15,816 nt of DNA from Lentimicrobium sp. (GCA_013336205.1 JAAXUD010000012.1:1-15816), one strand, 5' to 3'; shown: positions 1 through 7,017, counted from the stretch's first letter. Translations and numbers: made by a program. The notes: generated by a model from the sequence alone, not told the origin.

Positions 1-1
1 G

Positions 2-1087
2 GGGAAATCTCAGCTTTTAACCGGAGGATTTGACTATAAGAATGGAAGTGTGGATGCTTATGACGAATACCTGACCTCAACGGATATTGTTTACAATGAA
101 GGAAAAATGAATACCTACGCTCTTTTTGCTCAGGATGAAGTAAAATTATACAATGACAGAATCGGAATTATTGCAGGTCTTCGTTTTGACATGGCGTCGT
201 TTTATGAGGGCTCATTCCGGATTCAATATCCTTCGCCCGAAACGGCGTTTATGTTTGATTATCAGATGCCTGAAATGCCTCAGCAAAACTGGAATGCAAT
301 CAGTCCCCGGCTTTCGGCACAGTATAAATGGGGAAACAATGACCGGGTTTATGGAATGTATTCACATGGTTTTCGCCCATCGGTGCTTGATGACCTTTGC
401 CGTTCGGGGAGAATAAAGGGCGGTTTTAAAATTGCCAATCCGGCTGTAAAACCTGAATATCTTAATAATTTTGAAACAGGAATTGATCTGCAAGCATTTA
501 AAAATGCCCGCTTTTCTGCTTCTGCTTTTTACTCAAGGGGCAAAGATTTTCAGTATTATGTGAGCAACGGACAAACCATCGATATGGGATTTGGAGAAAG
601 ACCAATTTTCATAAGAGCGAACATCAGCGAAGTTGAGATTTATGGCGCCGAAGCGGAATTCAGGCTTGATATTTTGCCGGAACTCAATGTATTTGCCAAT
701 TATTCCTATACACATTCTATTATTCTCGACTATACAAAGATAGCCGGCAATGATACCATTGACCTCTCGGGCAACTATCTGACAGATGTTCCGGCAAATA
801 TATTCAGTTGTGGCGCTAATTGGAACAACAGAATCTTCAACGCCGGTTTATTCCTTCATTATACAGGTTCAATGTATATAAATGACCAGAATACAGTGGA
901 TGAAATCCTGCTATCCGACAGCTATCCGGCTTATACGACAGTGGATGTAAAACTCTGGAAAGCATTCAGAAAACATTATAAAATAGCCCTGAATATTCAG
1001 AACCTGTTCGATAAAGAATTTTACGACAGCAAATATGCTGTTTGCCCCGGCAGGTTTATAACTGCTGAATTTACAGTTAACATTTAA
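2..1087 (+). CDS. TonB-dependent receptor, C-terminal part (5' end outside window)
   Basis: The reading frame is open from the left edge, so this is the last ~361 residues of a larger outer-membrane receptor; the GTG at 50 is an internal valine codon, not a start. What is seen is beta-barrel sequence: alternating polar and aromatic strands, an 'ANPAVKPEYLNNFETGID' segment typical of TonB-receptor barrels, a 'VEIYGAEAEFRLD' strand turn, and the usual C-terminal 'NIQNLFDKEFY...GRFITAEFTVNI' ending. Family knowledge: such proteins import metal chelates, cobalamin or glycans through the outer membrane using TonB energy. The N-terminal plug and signal are missing here, so the substrate cannot be inferred from this piece. 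The next gene begins 14 nt downstream and is probably co-transcribed, which hints at a metal or cofactor substrate, but this is inference. Confidence 0.9.
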   Translation, partial: GKSQLLTGGFDYKNGSVDAYDEYLTSTDIVYNEGKMNTYALFAQDEVKLYNDRIGIIAGLRFDMASFYEGSFRIQYPSPETAFMFDYQMPEMPQQNWNAISPRLSAQYKWGNNDRVYGMYSHGFRPSVLDDLCRSGRIKGGFKIANPAVKPEYLNNFETGIDLQAFKNARFSASAFYSRGKDFQYYVSNGQTIDMGFGERPIFIRANISEVEIYGAEAEFRLDILPELNVFANYSYTHSIILDYTKIAGNDTIDLSGNYLTDVPANIFSCGANWNNRIFNAGLFLHYTGSMYINDQNTVDEILLSDSYPAYTTVDVKLWKAFRKHYKIALNIQNLFDKEFYDSKYAVCPGRFITAEFTVNI

Positions 1088-1101
1088 AAAAAAATAAGGA
1101 A

Positions 1102-2121
1102 ATGAAGAAAACCGCTGTCTGCCTGCTTATTGCTGTGCTTTTGGGAATGCAGGTTATTAACGCCCAAACCAACGATTTTTACGATGATGCACCGCAGAAT
1201 GATCTTAAAATGTCGACGCTTACCCTTGCCGGCGAAATTGCCAATCCGGGCATCGTTGATTTTTCTCTGCTCCCGGTCAGGCAACTGGTCGTTAAAGAAA
1301 CTGCATTCAATGGAGAGAATGGCAAATTTGAGGGTGCCTATCAATATGAGGGTTACTCACTCTATGATATCCTGGATAAGGTAGTGCTGAAAAAGAAAAA
1401 CGAAACTGAATTTCCTCCGATTATCGATCTTTATGTTGAGATTGAGAATGCTGATGGGGAGAAAATTGTGCTGAGTTGGGGCGAAATTTATTATCCGATT
1501 CACCGGCATGAGATACTTATCGCTGCAAAGGTAAGGCGCATCGTACCTTCGAAAACAAAAGACCTTTGGCCGCTTCCGGCGGATTCAAAATTGATTGTAG
1601 CTTCCGATCTCTACACTGAGCGGAACATCAGCAACCCGGTTAAGATTACGGTTAAGTCCAGTACCCTGAGTTTTAAAATAGACAGGGATATTCCGGATAT
1701 GTATGCTCCGGAGCTCAAATTTTACACAGGCAGCAGGCATTTGACCACCCTGGCTGATGGAATGCTGAAAGGAAACATGGTTTCCTATGGTTCAGTATTT
1801 TATGGCCGTGGGAGGGGAATTCACGGAACCACACCTTTCAACGGTGTCATGTTTAAAAACTTTGCTGCTGAATATTATAAAATGAGCCCTGAAGCCCTGA
1901 AAACCGGTTTATTTATCGTTTCAGCGCCCGACGGATACCGTGCGGTTTTTACCTATTCGGAAATTTTCAATCGCAACGATCAGGCTGAAGTGTTAATTGT
2001 GCCGTATAACAATAAGAAAAACGAAGGTGCTTATCTGCTATATCCCGCCGCAGACTTCTTCTCAGATCGTTCCATCCGTTGCTGGAATGAAGTAAAATTT
2101 GTGCAATCGTCTGATCTCTAA
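1102..2121 (+). CDS. Secreted protein with two molybdopterin (sulfite-oxidase-fold)-like repeats
   Basis: The 339-residue protein has a signal peptide (residues 1-21, ending INAQ). Residues ~39-184 resemble the oxidoreductase molybdopterin-binding (SUOX) fold: 'LAGEIANPGIVDFSLLPVR', then an 'F(N)G..G.FEGAYQYEGYSLYDIL' stretch like the G-W-x-G-x-P-L-x-D-L-L segment, then a 'VEIENADGEKIVLSWGEIYYP' strand pair. Residues ~203-335 repeat the same order ('FYGRGRGIHGTTPFNGVMFKNF', 'FIVSAPDGYRAVFTYSEIF', a final Trp-containing strand), which suggests an internal duplication. The mature protein has a single cysteine, C327, and none where sulfite oxidase holds its Mo-ligating Cys (around residue 68), so catalysis of the usual type is unlikely. 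The start is ATG 1102, with AAGGA one base upstream. Pairing with the TonB receptor suggests periplasmic or surface binding of a cofactor or metal; this is inference. Confidence 0.75.
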   Translation: MKKTAVCLLIAVLLGMQVINAQTNDFYDDAPQNDLKMSTLTLAGEIANPGIVDFSLLPVRQLVVKETAFNGENGKFEGAYQYEGYSLYDILDKVVLKKKNETEFPPIIDLYVEIENADGEKIVLSWGEIYYPIHRHEILIAAKVRRIVPSKTKDLWPLPADSKLIVASDLYTERNISNPVKITVKSSTLSFKIDRDIPDMYAPELKFYTGSRHLTTLADGMLKGNMVSYGSVFYGRGRGIHGTTPFNGVMFKNFAAEYYKMSPEALKTGLFIVSAPDGYRAVFTYSEIFNRNDQAEVLIVPYNNKKNEGAYLLYPAADFFSDRSIRCWNEVKFVQSSDL

Positions 2122-2142
2122 ATTTATATTCAATCCTTAATT

Positions 2143-2180
2143 GCCGGAAGTCCTGAAAAGGCTATCCGGCTTTTTTATTT
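2143..2180 (+). terminator. Rho-independent terminator after the receptor pair
   Basis: Perfect arms GCCGGA (2143-2148) and TCCGGC (2165-2170), with inner pairing CCT/AGG around a GAAA loop, followed directly by TTTTTTATTTTT. It lies 21 nt after the stop of the molybdopterin-fold gene and should end the receptor transcript. Confidence 0.8.
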
Positions 2181-2276
2181 TTAGTCTCCTTGTGTTTCAC
2201 GGCCATTCAGCCTTTGTGGGTATAAATACCCATAGCAATTCGTTTGCCCGGAATTGAAAAGGGGTATTTAAACGGA

Positions 2277-2307
2277 TTGCGCAGCTTTTATATGCGGTGT
2301 AATTTTG
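2277..2307 (+). promoter_or_regulatory. Candidate Bacteroidetes promoter for the 2435 gene
   Basis: A -33-type TTG (2277-2279) is followed after 20 nt by TAATTTTG (2300-2307), an exact match to TAnnTTTG. Predicted transcription start is near 2314, at the left edge of the 25-bp palindrome. Confidence 0.45.
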
Positions 2308-2311
2308 TCGG

Positions 2312-2336
2312 GTAAGATTTGATGATCAAAACTTAC
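2312..2336. promoter_or_regulatory. 25-bp near-perfect palindrome (operator or leader hairpin)
   Basis: Outer arms GTAAG (2312-2316) and CTTAC (2332-2336) enclose inner arms TTTGAT (2318-2323) and ATCAAA (2325-2330) around the central G2324. Only one symmetric pair (A2317/A2331) fails to match. Its position at the predicted transcription start fits either a repressor operator or a 5'-end RNA hairpin. No cognate regulator is identifiable. Confidence 0.6.
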
Positions 2337-2434
2337 AAATTCAGCTTCTGAAAAATATCCGGGGGGAAGGCTTACAGACTGATTTTTAAAAAGGAAAATG
2401 TCTCAGGTGTTTCAATAAAGGAAAATAACAAACT

Positions 2435-3013
2435 ATGAAAAAGATAACTTTGATTTTAGGGATATTAATATCAGTTTTTATTGCCAATGCACAATCGCAA
2501 AAAGTAAAAACCGAAAAGAGTCCGGCTCTTATGATGGGCCTTGACAGTACCCTGATAAAAATGGAATATGCCCGTTTCAATAACTACAGTGAAATGGAAA
2601 CCTGGGAAAGAATATTAACTCCCAATCGCCTTGTTTATTATTGTTCAAAATCTGAAAATAAAAACCAGGTAAACGTAGCTCATATTTATGATTTTGATGA
2701 AAACGGAATCAATAACAAATACACCACGGTTGCAGCACAGGAAAAAGTCAAATTCGCCTGCGAATATTTGAACAATATTGCACTTAACAATAAATATTTG
2801 TACGAATATAAAGGCGTAAATGCCAATAATCAGGGTGTTTGGGTTTCCAGTAAAAAAATAAAAGACTTTTCAGATTGTAATTGCGGTAATGTTGAAATTA
2901 CAGTAACTGCGAATATACCTCAAACTGATTCAAATGAATTAATAGGCAATTGTCCTGTAAAAGTTGGGAAATCACGTGAACTAATTACAATTGTATATGT
3001 TCCTATAGATTAG
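2435..3013 (+). CDS. Secreted protein of unknown function
   Basis: I do not recognise this 192-residue protein. It starts at ATG 2435 with a clear signal peptide (MKKITLILGILISVFIANAQ, cleavage near residue 19-20) and has no lipobox, so it should be periplasmic or exported. The mature part is rich in Asn, Lys and Tyr and has five cysteines (70, 109, 148, 150, 173), including a C-N-C pair, so disulfides are possible. Near the C-terminus 'VEITVTANIPQTDSNELIGNCPVKVGKSRELITIVYVPID' looks like beta-strand sequence. It is more AT-rich than its neighbours, stands alone between two terminators, and has its own promoter and a dyad-rich leader, so it is probably a single-gene unit under separate control. 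The ORF is convincing; the function is open. Confidence 0.75.
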   Translation: MKKITLILGILISVFIANAQSQKVKTEKSPALMMGLDSTLIKMEYARFNNYSEMETWERILTPNRLVYYCSKSENKNQVNVAHIYDFDENGINNKYTTVAAQEKVKFACEYLNNIALNNKYLYEYKGVNANNQGVWVSSKKIKDFSDCNCGNVEITVTANIPQTDSNELIGNCPVKVGKSRELITIVYVPID

Positions 3014-3094
3014 AAATATTAATTTCTGGTTTTTGGCCGGGGGGTCGTCTTTTCAGAATTAGTAGGTCTTTTAAAGTTAAGTAGGTTTATAGGG

Positions 3095-3121
3095 AAAATG
3101 GGGCAAATTGCCCCATTTTTT
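3095..3121. terminator. Bidirectional intrinsic terminator
   Basis: GGGGCAA (3100-3106) pairs with TTGCCCC (3108-3114); the A-run on the left and T-run on the right extend the stem and make it work on both strands. It sits between the convergent 2435 (plus) and 3373 (minus) genes and should stop both. Confidence 0.85.
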
Positions 3122-3163
3122 ATTCCTCGTTATCATCATTAAATGCTATACTAAGCTATATAC

Positions 3164-3373
3164 TCAGGATTTCTCTTTTTTACAGGTATTCATGCCTATT
3201 ATAGGATACAGCGGGCAAAAACTTATCAGGCTGGTTAATGCGAAAACCACTGCTACGACAATCAGCACAATGCCCAGCGTTCCTGTTATTACATTTGTGA
3301 AGTAAAGTACTGCAACCAATGCTGCCAATGCAAGTCTGATAATACGGTCGGTAAGACCCATGTTCTTTTTCAT
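3164..3373 (-). CDS. Small membrane protein, YgaP-like transmembrane domain (DUF2892)
   Basis: A 69-residue protein beginning MKKNMGLTDRIIRLALAA. The 'MGxTDRIIRL' opening, two closely spaced hydrophobic segments (about residues 11-27 and 29-48), and a 'SFCPLYPIIGMNTCKKEK' tail are the hallmarks of the DUF2892/YgaP transmembrane family. In YgaP this domain is joined to a rhodanese; here it stands alone. I chose ATG 3373 rather than the upstream ATG 3424 because the extra 17 residues are not family-like and because the predicted promoter (3405-3433) lies inside that extension. The tail keeps two Cys. Function is unknown; links to sulfur or thiol chemistry are guesses from the YgaP architecture. 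It lies downstream of the Crp/Fnr gene in the same direction, with a Crp-type operator in between. Confidence 0.85.
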   Translation of the reverse strand: MKKNMGLTDRIIRLALAALVAVLYFTNVITGTLGIVLIVVAVVFALTSLISFCPLYPIIGMNTCKKEKS

Positions 3374-3404
3374 TGTTTTTAATTTTAGGTTAATGATTCT
3401 GAAG

Positions 3405-3433
3405 CAAAGATAGGTTGATCGCAAAGCAACAAA
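3405..3433 (-). promoter_or_regulatory. Candidate promoter for the DUF2892 gene
   Basis: On the minus strand TTTG (3433-3430) is followed after 17 nt by TATCTTTG (3412-3405), an exact TAnnTTTG. The transcription start would be about 3398-3400, some 25 nt before the chosen ATG. Confidence 0.55.
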
Positions 3434-3434
3434 C

Positions 3435-3450
3435 GGTGACCTGCGTCACC
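3435..3450. promoter_or_regulatory. Crp/Fnr-type operator GGTGAC-CTGC-GTCACC
   Basis: A perfect inverted repeat, GGTGACCTGCGTCACC, containing the classical Crp core GTGA-N6-TCAC. It starts 2 nt after the Crp/Fnr stop codon and ends just upstream of the -33 box of the DUF2892 promoter; its centre (3442.5) lies about 43 nt from the predicted start, near the class II activator position. It has no T-run, so it is not a good terminator. That the adjacent regulator binds here is inference supported by its recognition helix. Confidence 0.65.
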
Positions 3451-3452
3451 AG

Positions 3453-4091
3453 CTATAATATTTCTATGCCATCCGAATGCTGAAGAATTTTCCCTTCTTT
3501 TTCCATTTTCTTTAACAGTCTGCTTATAACTTCTCTTGCCGTGCCAAGTTCAGAAGCGATCTGTTTATGCCTGATATTAAGGAATTTTTCACCTCTGATC
3601 TGGCATTTTTCAACGAGGTAGTCATAAATACGTTTATCAAGTTTATGATAAAGCAGGTAGTGAATTGTATCAAGCAGTTCTGCATACCTTATATTGTACT
3701 GTCTAAAAAATAAGGTATTCATAGCCGGATGATTTTTCAGCCAATCCGGCATTTTATCAGAAGGTAGGAGTAAAACTCTTGTAAAATCTTCCGTAACGGC
3801 AAAAACCCTGCTTGGTTCGTTGTTCAGACCAGCAGCAAAAGACATAATGCAACTTTGGTCTGGCTGGATGTAGTAAAGCAGCAATTCCTTTTCTTCATGC
3901 CGGCTGTAAACTTTAATCAGTCCGTTTAATACAACCGGGATAACTTTTACATACTGCCCTTCCTTCAGGATTTCTGTGTCTGATTCAAACTCCATCACTT
4001 TTCCATAAGCGATTAGTTCATCTATAAGCTCATTGCCAAGGTAGTAATGGGCTTTTCTTAGATTTGAAGCTTCTTTTAGTGTTAATTCCAT
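3453..4091 (-). CDS. Crp/Fnr family transcriptional regulator
   Basis: 212 residues. An N-terminal cyclic-nucleotide-binding-type beta roll (about 20-115: 'EILKEGQYVKVIPVVLNGLIKVYSRHEEKELLLYYIQPDQSC'), a long dimer helix (about 118-145), and a C-terminal winged helix (about 150-212: 'HKQIASELGTAREVISRLLKKMEKEGKI'). Only two cysteines (C81, C163) are present and there is no N-terminal Fnr cysteine cluster, so an Fe-S oxygen sensor of the Fnr type is excluded. The cAMP-binding Arg/Ser motif of E. coli Crp is not evident, so the ligand is unknown. The recognition helix carries R186-E187...R191, matching the R-E...R pattern that E. coli Crp uses to read GTGA. It is divergent from ccoI with 334 bp between, and may control the cbb3 locus, the DUF2892 gene, or both. 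Confidence 0.92.
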   Translation of the reverse strand: MELTLKEASNLRKAHYYLGNELIDELIAYGKVMEFESDTEILKEGQYVKVIPVVLNGLIKVYSRHEEKELLLYYIQPDQSCIMSFAAGLNNEPSRVFAVTEDFTRVLLLPSDKMPDWLKNHPAMNTLFFRQYNIRYAELLDTIHYLLYHKLDKRIYDYLVEKCQIRGEKFLNIRHKQIASELGTAREVISRLLKKMEKEGKILQHSDGIEIL

Positions 4092-4275
4092 AAAGTCTGA
4101 TTAGTCAACAATAAAGTTATATTTTTTTATCAAGTTTCACGAAATAAATATTTATGCGATCGAGCTAACAATACTCCGTTAATATTTTTTAATCAACTGA
4201 TTTGCAGGGCATTGAACAACAACACCGAATATTTATAACACATTGATAATCATCCATTTGCGTTATTGCGTCTTT

Positions 4276-4310
4276 GCCTGTCTGAATGCTGAGCATTCAG
4301 GCAGACAGGC
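4276..4310. repeat. Long inverted repeat with 4-nt bulge
   Basis: GCCTGTC + TGAATGCT (4276-4290) pairs with AGCATTCA + GACAGGC (4292-4310), with four extra bases in the right arm. The left flank (TTGCGTCTTTGC) resembles part of the 34-bp repeats at 15147-15236. It looks like a dispersed REP-type palindrome; no T-run follows, so it is not a terminator. Confidence 0.6.
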
Positions 4311-4381
4311 CTGATTCTTAAATTTACCGGACTATCGAACTAAATAAAGTTGAAATTATAAGGATAATCATTGACCAATAG

Positions 4382-4395
4382 TATTTCCGGAAATA
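4382..4395. promoter_or_regulatory. 14-bp perfect palindrome before ccoI
   Basis: TATTTCCGGAAATA is fully symmetric and lies 4 nt upstream of the -7 box at 4400, i.e. inside the promoter spacer, where a bound protein would block or remodel the promoter. Regulator unknown. Confidence 0.45.
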
Positions 4396-4399
4396 GCCA

Positions 4400-4407
4400 T
4401 ACTTTTG
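4400..4407 (+). promoter_or_regulatory. -7 box for ccoI
   Basis: TACTTTTG matches TAnnTTTG exactly. The nearest TTG (4371-4373) is 26 nt upstream, longer than ideal. A start near 4414 leaves a leader of about 12 nt, which argues for ATG 4426 as the true start of ccoI and against the TTG at 4405, which lies inside this box. Confidence 0.4.
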
Positions 4408-4425
4408 CCTTTGAAGAAAAATTCT

Positions 4426-6816
4426 ATGACTGAATGTGTTCACTGCGGGCAGGACTGCGGTAAAAACCCCGTAATATTTGATGACAAACCATTCTGTTGC
4501 AACGGTTGCAGCATGGTTTATCAGATACTTTCTGACCGGAAGCTAAACAAATATTATGAGATGATGCCAACACCCGGCATCCGGCTCGAACAGGAAAATT
4601 CGGCAGGAACCCGTTATGCGTACCTGGATAATGAAGAAATCAGCGGAAAACTGCTTGATTTTTCAGATGGTGGCATTTCAAGGGTTAATCTTTTTATTCC
4701 GGCCATTCATTGCAGCAGTTGTATCTGGCTTTTAGAGAATCTGCATACCCTGCATCCAGGCATCATGCATTCGCATGTTAACTTTGTCAGAAAGGAAGTC
4801 AGTATAACATTCCGCGATACTGAAATCAGCCTCAGGCAGCTGGTAGAGTTGCTGCACACTATTCACTATATCCCGGATATCAGTTATAACAGAGAGAAAA
4901 AAGATGATCATCAGAAAGCCAACCGGCGTATGATTATGAAGATAGGTGTTGCCGGTTTTGCTTTCGGTAACATTATGCTCCTGAGCTTTCCCGATTACCT
5001 GCCGGGTGGCGAAGCCATCGATAAATTAATGGCAGGGACATTCGGAATCGTGTCGTTTATTCTTGCACTTCCGGTTATAACTTATTGCAGCAGCGACTTT
5101 TTCCTTTCGGCCTTTAAAAGCCTCCGGAAAAAAATAATCAACATCGACCTCCCGCTTTCATTGGGAATTCTGGCCTTGTTTATCGAAAGCAGCTATGAAA
5201 TCTTCAGCGGTAACGGAACCGGTTATATGGATTCGCTGGCCGGACTTCTTTTCTTTATGCTGATAGGTCGCTGGTATCAGAGTCGTACTTACCAGTCTTT
5301 ATCTTTTGATCGGGATTATCGTTCCTACTTTCCGATCGCGGTTACCATGCTTCGCAATGACATTGAAGAATTTGTGCAGTTGCCGGACGTTAAAACAGGC
5401 GATATTATCTTAGTCCGCAATGGGGAATTGATTCCGGTAGATTCTGTTTTACTGGAAGGGGAGGGGAGTATTGATTACAGTTTCGTAACCGGGGAATCGC
5501 TGCCGGTAAGCAAAAAACCAGGCGATTTTGTTTTCGCAGGAGGTAAACAGACTGCTGCAGCCATCCGTTTGCAGGTTGTAAAAGAGGTCGCTCAAAGCTA
5601 TCTGACACAGCTCTGGAATGAAGACAGGCTTGGTGAAGAGTCTGGGGCCCAAATGCAGTCTGTTATTAATAAGGTTAGTCACTACTTTACTATTGTAATT
5701 TTAGCAATTGCAACTGTTTCATTTATTTACTGGTCATTTCAGGATATTGGAAAAGCCGTTTATATTTTTGCTTCTATTCTTATTGTTGCTTGTCCATGCG
5801 CACTGGCACTTACCATCCCCTTTACCTTTGGGAATGTAATGCGGGTTTTTGGACGAAATGGATTCTACATAAAAAATACGGCAGTTATTGAGAATCTGAC
5901 GAAGACTGATACAGTCGTTTTTGATAAAACCGGTACCCTAACGCATGCCAGAACAATGAACGTAAACTGGGAAGGTGAACAGTTGTCGGAGCAGGAGCAG
6001 CAAATGGTCCGCTCCCTTGCCCGAAATTCAACGCATCCGCTTTCGGTTATTGTGAGTGAATGGCTGCCCCTTAGTCCACTCAAAATGGTTGAGAATTATC
6101 GCGAAATTGCCGGCATGGGCATTGTCGGAAGTATTGAAAATCACCGCGTAATGCTTGGCGCCCGCAAGTTTGTTGCCGGTAGTGAGATGAGTGAGGAAAG
6201 CCGCGTTTCATCGGTTTATGTTTCTATTGACAATAAACTCAGGGGATTTTTTAAACTTGAAAACAGTTACCGGGAAGGACTTGAAACTGTTATTTCAGGT
6301 TTTAAAGGGTTTCAGCAGCATATGGTGTCGGGTGATAATGATTCGGAACGTGAAAATCTGATCAAAACGTTTGGCTCTGAAAACTCACTTCATTTCAATC
6401 AATCACCCTTAGATAAACTCGAATTTATTAATCAATTGAAAAAGCAGGGGCGCAATGTTATTATGATCGGTGATGGGCTTAATGATGCGGGGGCGTTGCT
6501 CAAGGCAGATGTTGGTATTACCATTGCCGACGATATTTATCATTTTTCCCCTGCTTGCGATGCAATTTTAAAATCATCTGAATTTGGCCGTCTTCACCGT
6601 TTTATTGAATTTTCAGGAATTTCGCTGCGGGTAGTATATGCCAGTTATACCATTTCTTTCCTTTATAACATAGTTGGGCTGAGTTTCGCAGTTCAGGGCT
6701 TGCTTTCTCCGGTGGTTGCTGCAATTCTTATGCCTTTAAGTTCAATTTCGGTAGTTGCATTCGCCAGCATTTCAGTTTCAATGCTCAGCAGATTTAAAGG
6801 ATTGAATTCTCATTAA
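4426..6816 (+). CDS. ccoI: Copper-transporting P1B-type ATPase, cbb3 oxidase assembly
   Basis: 796 residues from ATG 4426. In order: an N-terminal Cys-rich metal-binding segment (C4, C7, C11, C24, C25, C28) typical of CcoI/FixI; a ferredoxin-like metal-binding domain with H95-C96-S-S-C99; membrane segments from about 172; TGES (355-358, actuator); the CPC ion-path motif (456-458); DKTGT (500-504, phosphorylated D500); HP (537-538); GDGLND (682-687); two final membrane helices. All catalytic motifs are intact. Family knowledge: CcoI moves copper across the inner membrane so that CuB can be inserted into CcoN. Placing it first in the locus fits that role. The frame is open upstream to a TTG at 4405, but that codon overlaps the promoter box and the extra seven residues are not family-like. 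A general CopA is less likely given the Cys-rich N-terminus and the neighbours. Confidence 0.95.
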   Translation: MTECVHCGQDCGKNPVIFDDKPFCCNGCSMVYQILSDRKLNKYYEMMPTPGIRLEQENSAGTRYAYLDNEEISGKLLDFSDGGISRVNLFIPAIHCSSCIWLLENLHTLHPGIMHSHVNFVRKEVSITFRDTEISLRQLVELLHTIHYIPDISYNREKKDDHQKANRRMIMKIGVAGFAFGNIMLLSFPDYLPGGEAIDKLMAGTFGIVSFILALPVITYCSSDFFLSAFKSLRKKIINIDLPLSLGILALFIESSYEIFSGNGTGYMDSLAGLLFFMLIGRWYQSRTYQSLSFDRDYRSYFPIAVTMLRNDIEEFVQLPDVKTGDIILVRNGELIPVDSVLLEGEGSIDYSFVTGESLPVSKKPGDFVFAGGKQTAAAIRLQVVKEVAQSYLTQLWNEDRLGEESGAQMQSVINKVSHYFTIVILAIATVSFIYWSFQDIGKAVYIFASILIVACPCALALTIPFTFGNVMRVFGRNGFYIKNTAVIENLTKTDTVVFDKTGTLTHARTMNVNWEGEQLSEQEQQMVRSLARNSTHPLSVIVSEWLPLSPLKMVENYREIAGMGIVGSIENHRVMLGARKFVAGSEMSEESRVSSVYVSIDNKLRGFFKLENSYREGLETVISGFKGFQQHMVSGDNDSERENLIKTFGSENSLHFNQSPLDKLEFINQLKKQGRNVIMIGDGLNDAGALLKADVGITIADDIYHFSPACDAILKSSEFGRLHRFIEFSGISLRVVYASYTISFLYNIVGLSFAVQGLLSPVVAAILMPLSSISVVAFASISVSMLSRFKGLNSH

Positions 6817-6873
6817 TTATTCTATTCGTTTGTATAAAAAAGTGGCTTATTTAGTATTTCATGTGAAGATAGT

Positions 6874-6891
6874 TATGGACACATGTTCATA
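6874..6891. promoter_or_regulatory. Imperfect palindrome upstream of ccoS
   Basis: TATGgACAcaTGTtCATA, two symmetric mismatch positions, overlaps a second dyad formed by CATGTG (6860-6865) and CACATG (6880-6885). It sits about 100 bp upstream of the ccoS -7 box, in the 201-bp gap after ccoI. Candidate regulator site only. Confidence 0.3.
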
Positions 6892-6983
6892 AATGGGTTA
6901 AATAATTGTAAATCAAAATATTGTACTGCTATTTGAATTTATTCTATATTATTGGCCGATAGAATTTTTTTCTTTTGAATCAA

Positions 6984-7002
6984 TATCTTTGGTAAAACCA
7001 AA
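6984..7002 (+). promoter_or_regulatory. -7 box and overlapping inverted repeat before ccoS
   Basis: TATCTTTG (6984-6991) matches TAnnTTTG; no -33 TTTG is seen at the right distance. TTTGGT-AAA-ACCAAA (6988-7002) is a perfect inverted repeat spanning the end of the box and the predicted transcription start, so it could be an operator or a 5' hairpin. The oxidase subunit genes could thus be transcribed separately from ccoI. Confidence 0.4.
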
Positions 7003-7017
7003 AGTTAAATTATTCCT

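Larger units (their letters stand above)
2122..2434. other. 313-bp intergenic region rich in dyads
   Basis: After the terminator at 2143-2180 this stretch holds no gene I can support. It contains three inverted repeats: TGGGTAT/ATACCCA with a 2-nt centre (2217-2232), a 25-bp near-perfect palindrome (2312-2336), and TTCAG-CTT-CTGAA (2340-2352). It also has one good Bacteroidetes-type promoter match (2277-2307). The predicted leader of the downstream gene is about 120 nt, and the last two dyads would be transcribed in it. Confidence 0.6.
4092..4425. other. Divergent intergenic region between the Crp/Fnr gene and ccoI
   Basis: 334 bp without a gene. It holds a long bulged inverted repeat (4276-4310), a 14-bp palindrome (4382-4395) and a -7-type box (4400-4407) for ccoI. 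I found no GTGA-N6-TCAC site here and no strong promoter match for the Crp/Fnr gene; TAACTTTA on the minus strand (4119-4112) is only one base off the -7 consensus. Confidence 0.5.

Noticed and set aside
3374..3424. Upstream ATG (3424) as start of the DUF2892 gene
   Set aside because: The extension contains the predicted promoter and is not family-like; the conserved N-terminus starts at 3373.
4098..4107. TGA-TTAG-TCA as a Crp/Fnr autoregulatory site
   Set aside because: Half-site spacing is 4 rather than the 6 of the 3435 operator, and symmetry covers only three bases per arm.
4405..4425. TTG start for ccoI at 4405
   Set aside because: It lies inside an exact -7 promoter box, and the family-type N-terminus (MTECVHCGQ) begins at ATG 4426.
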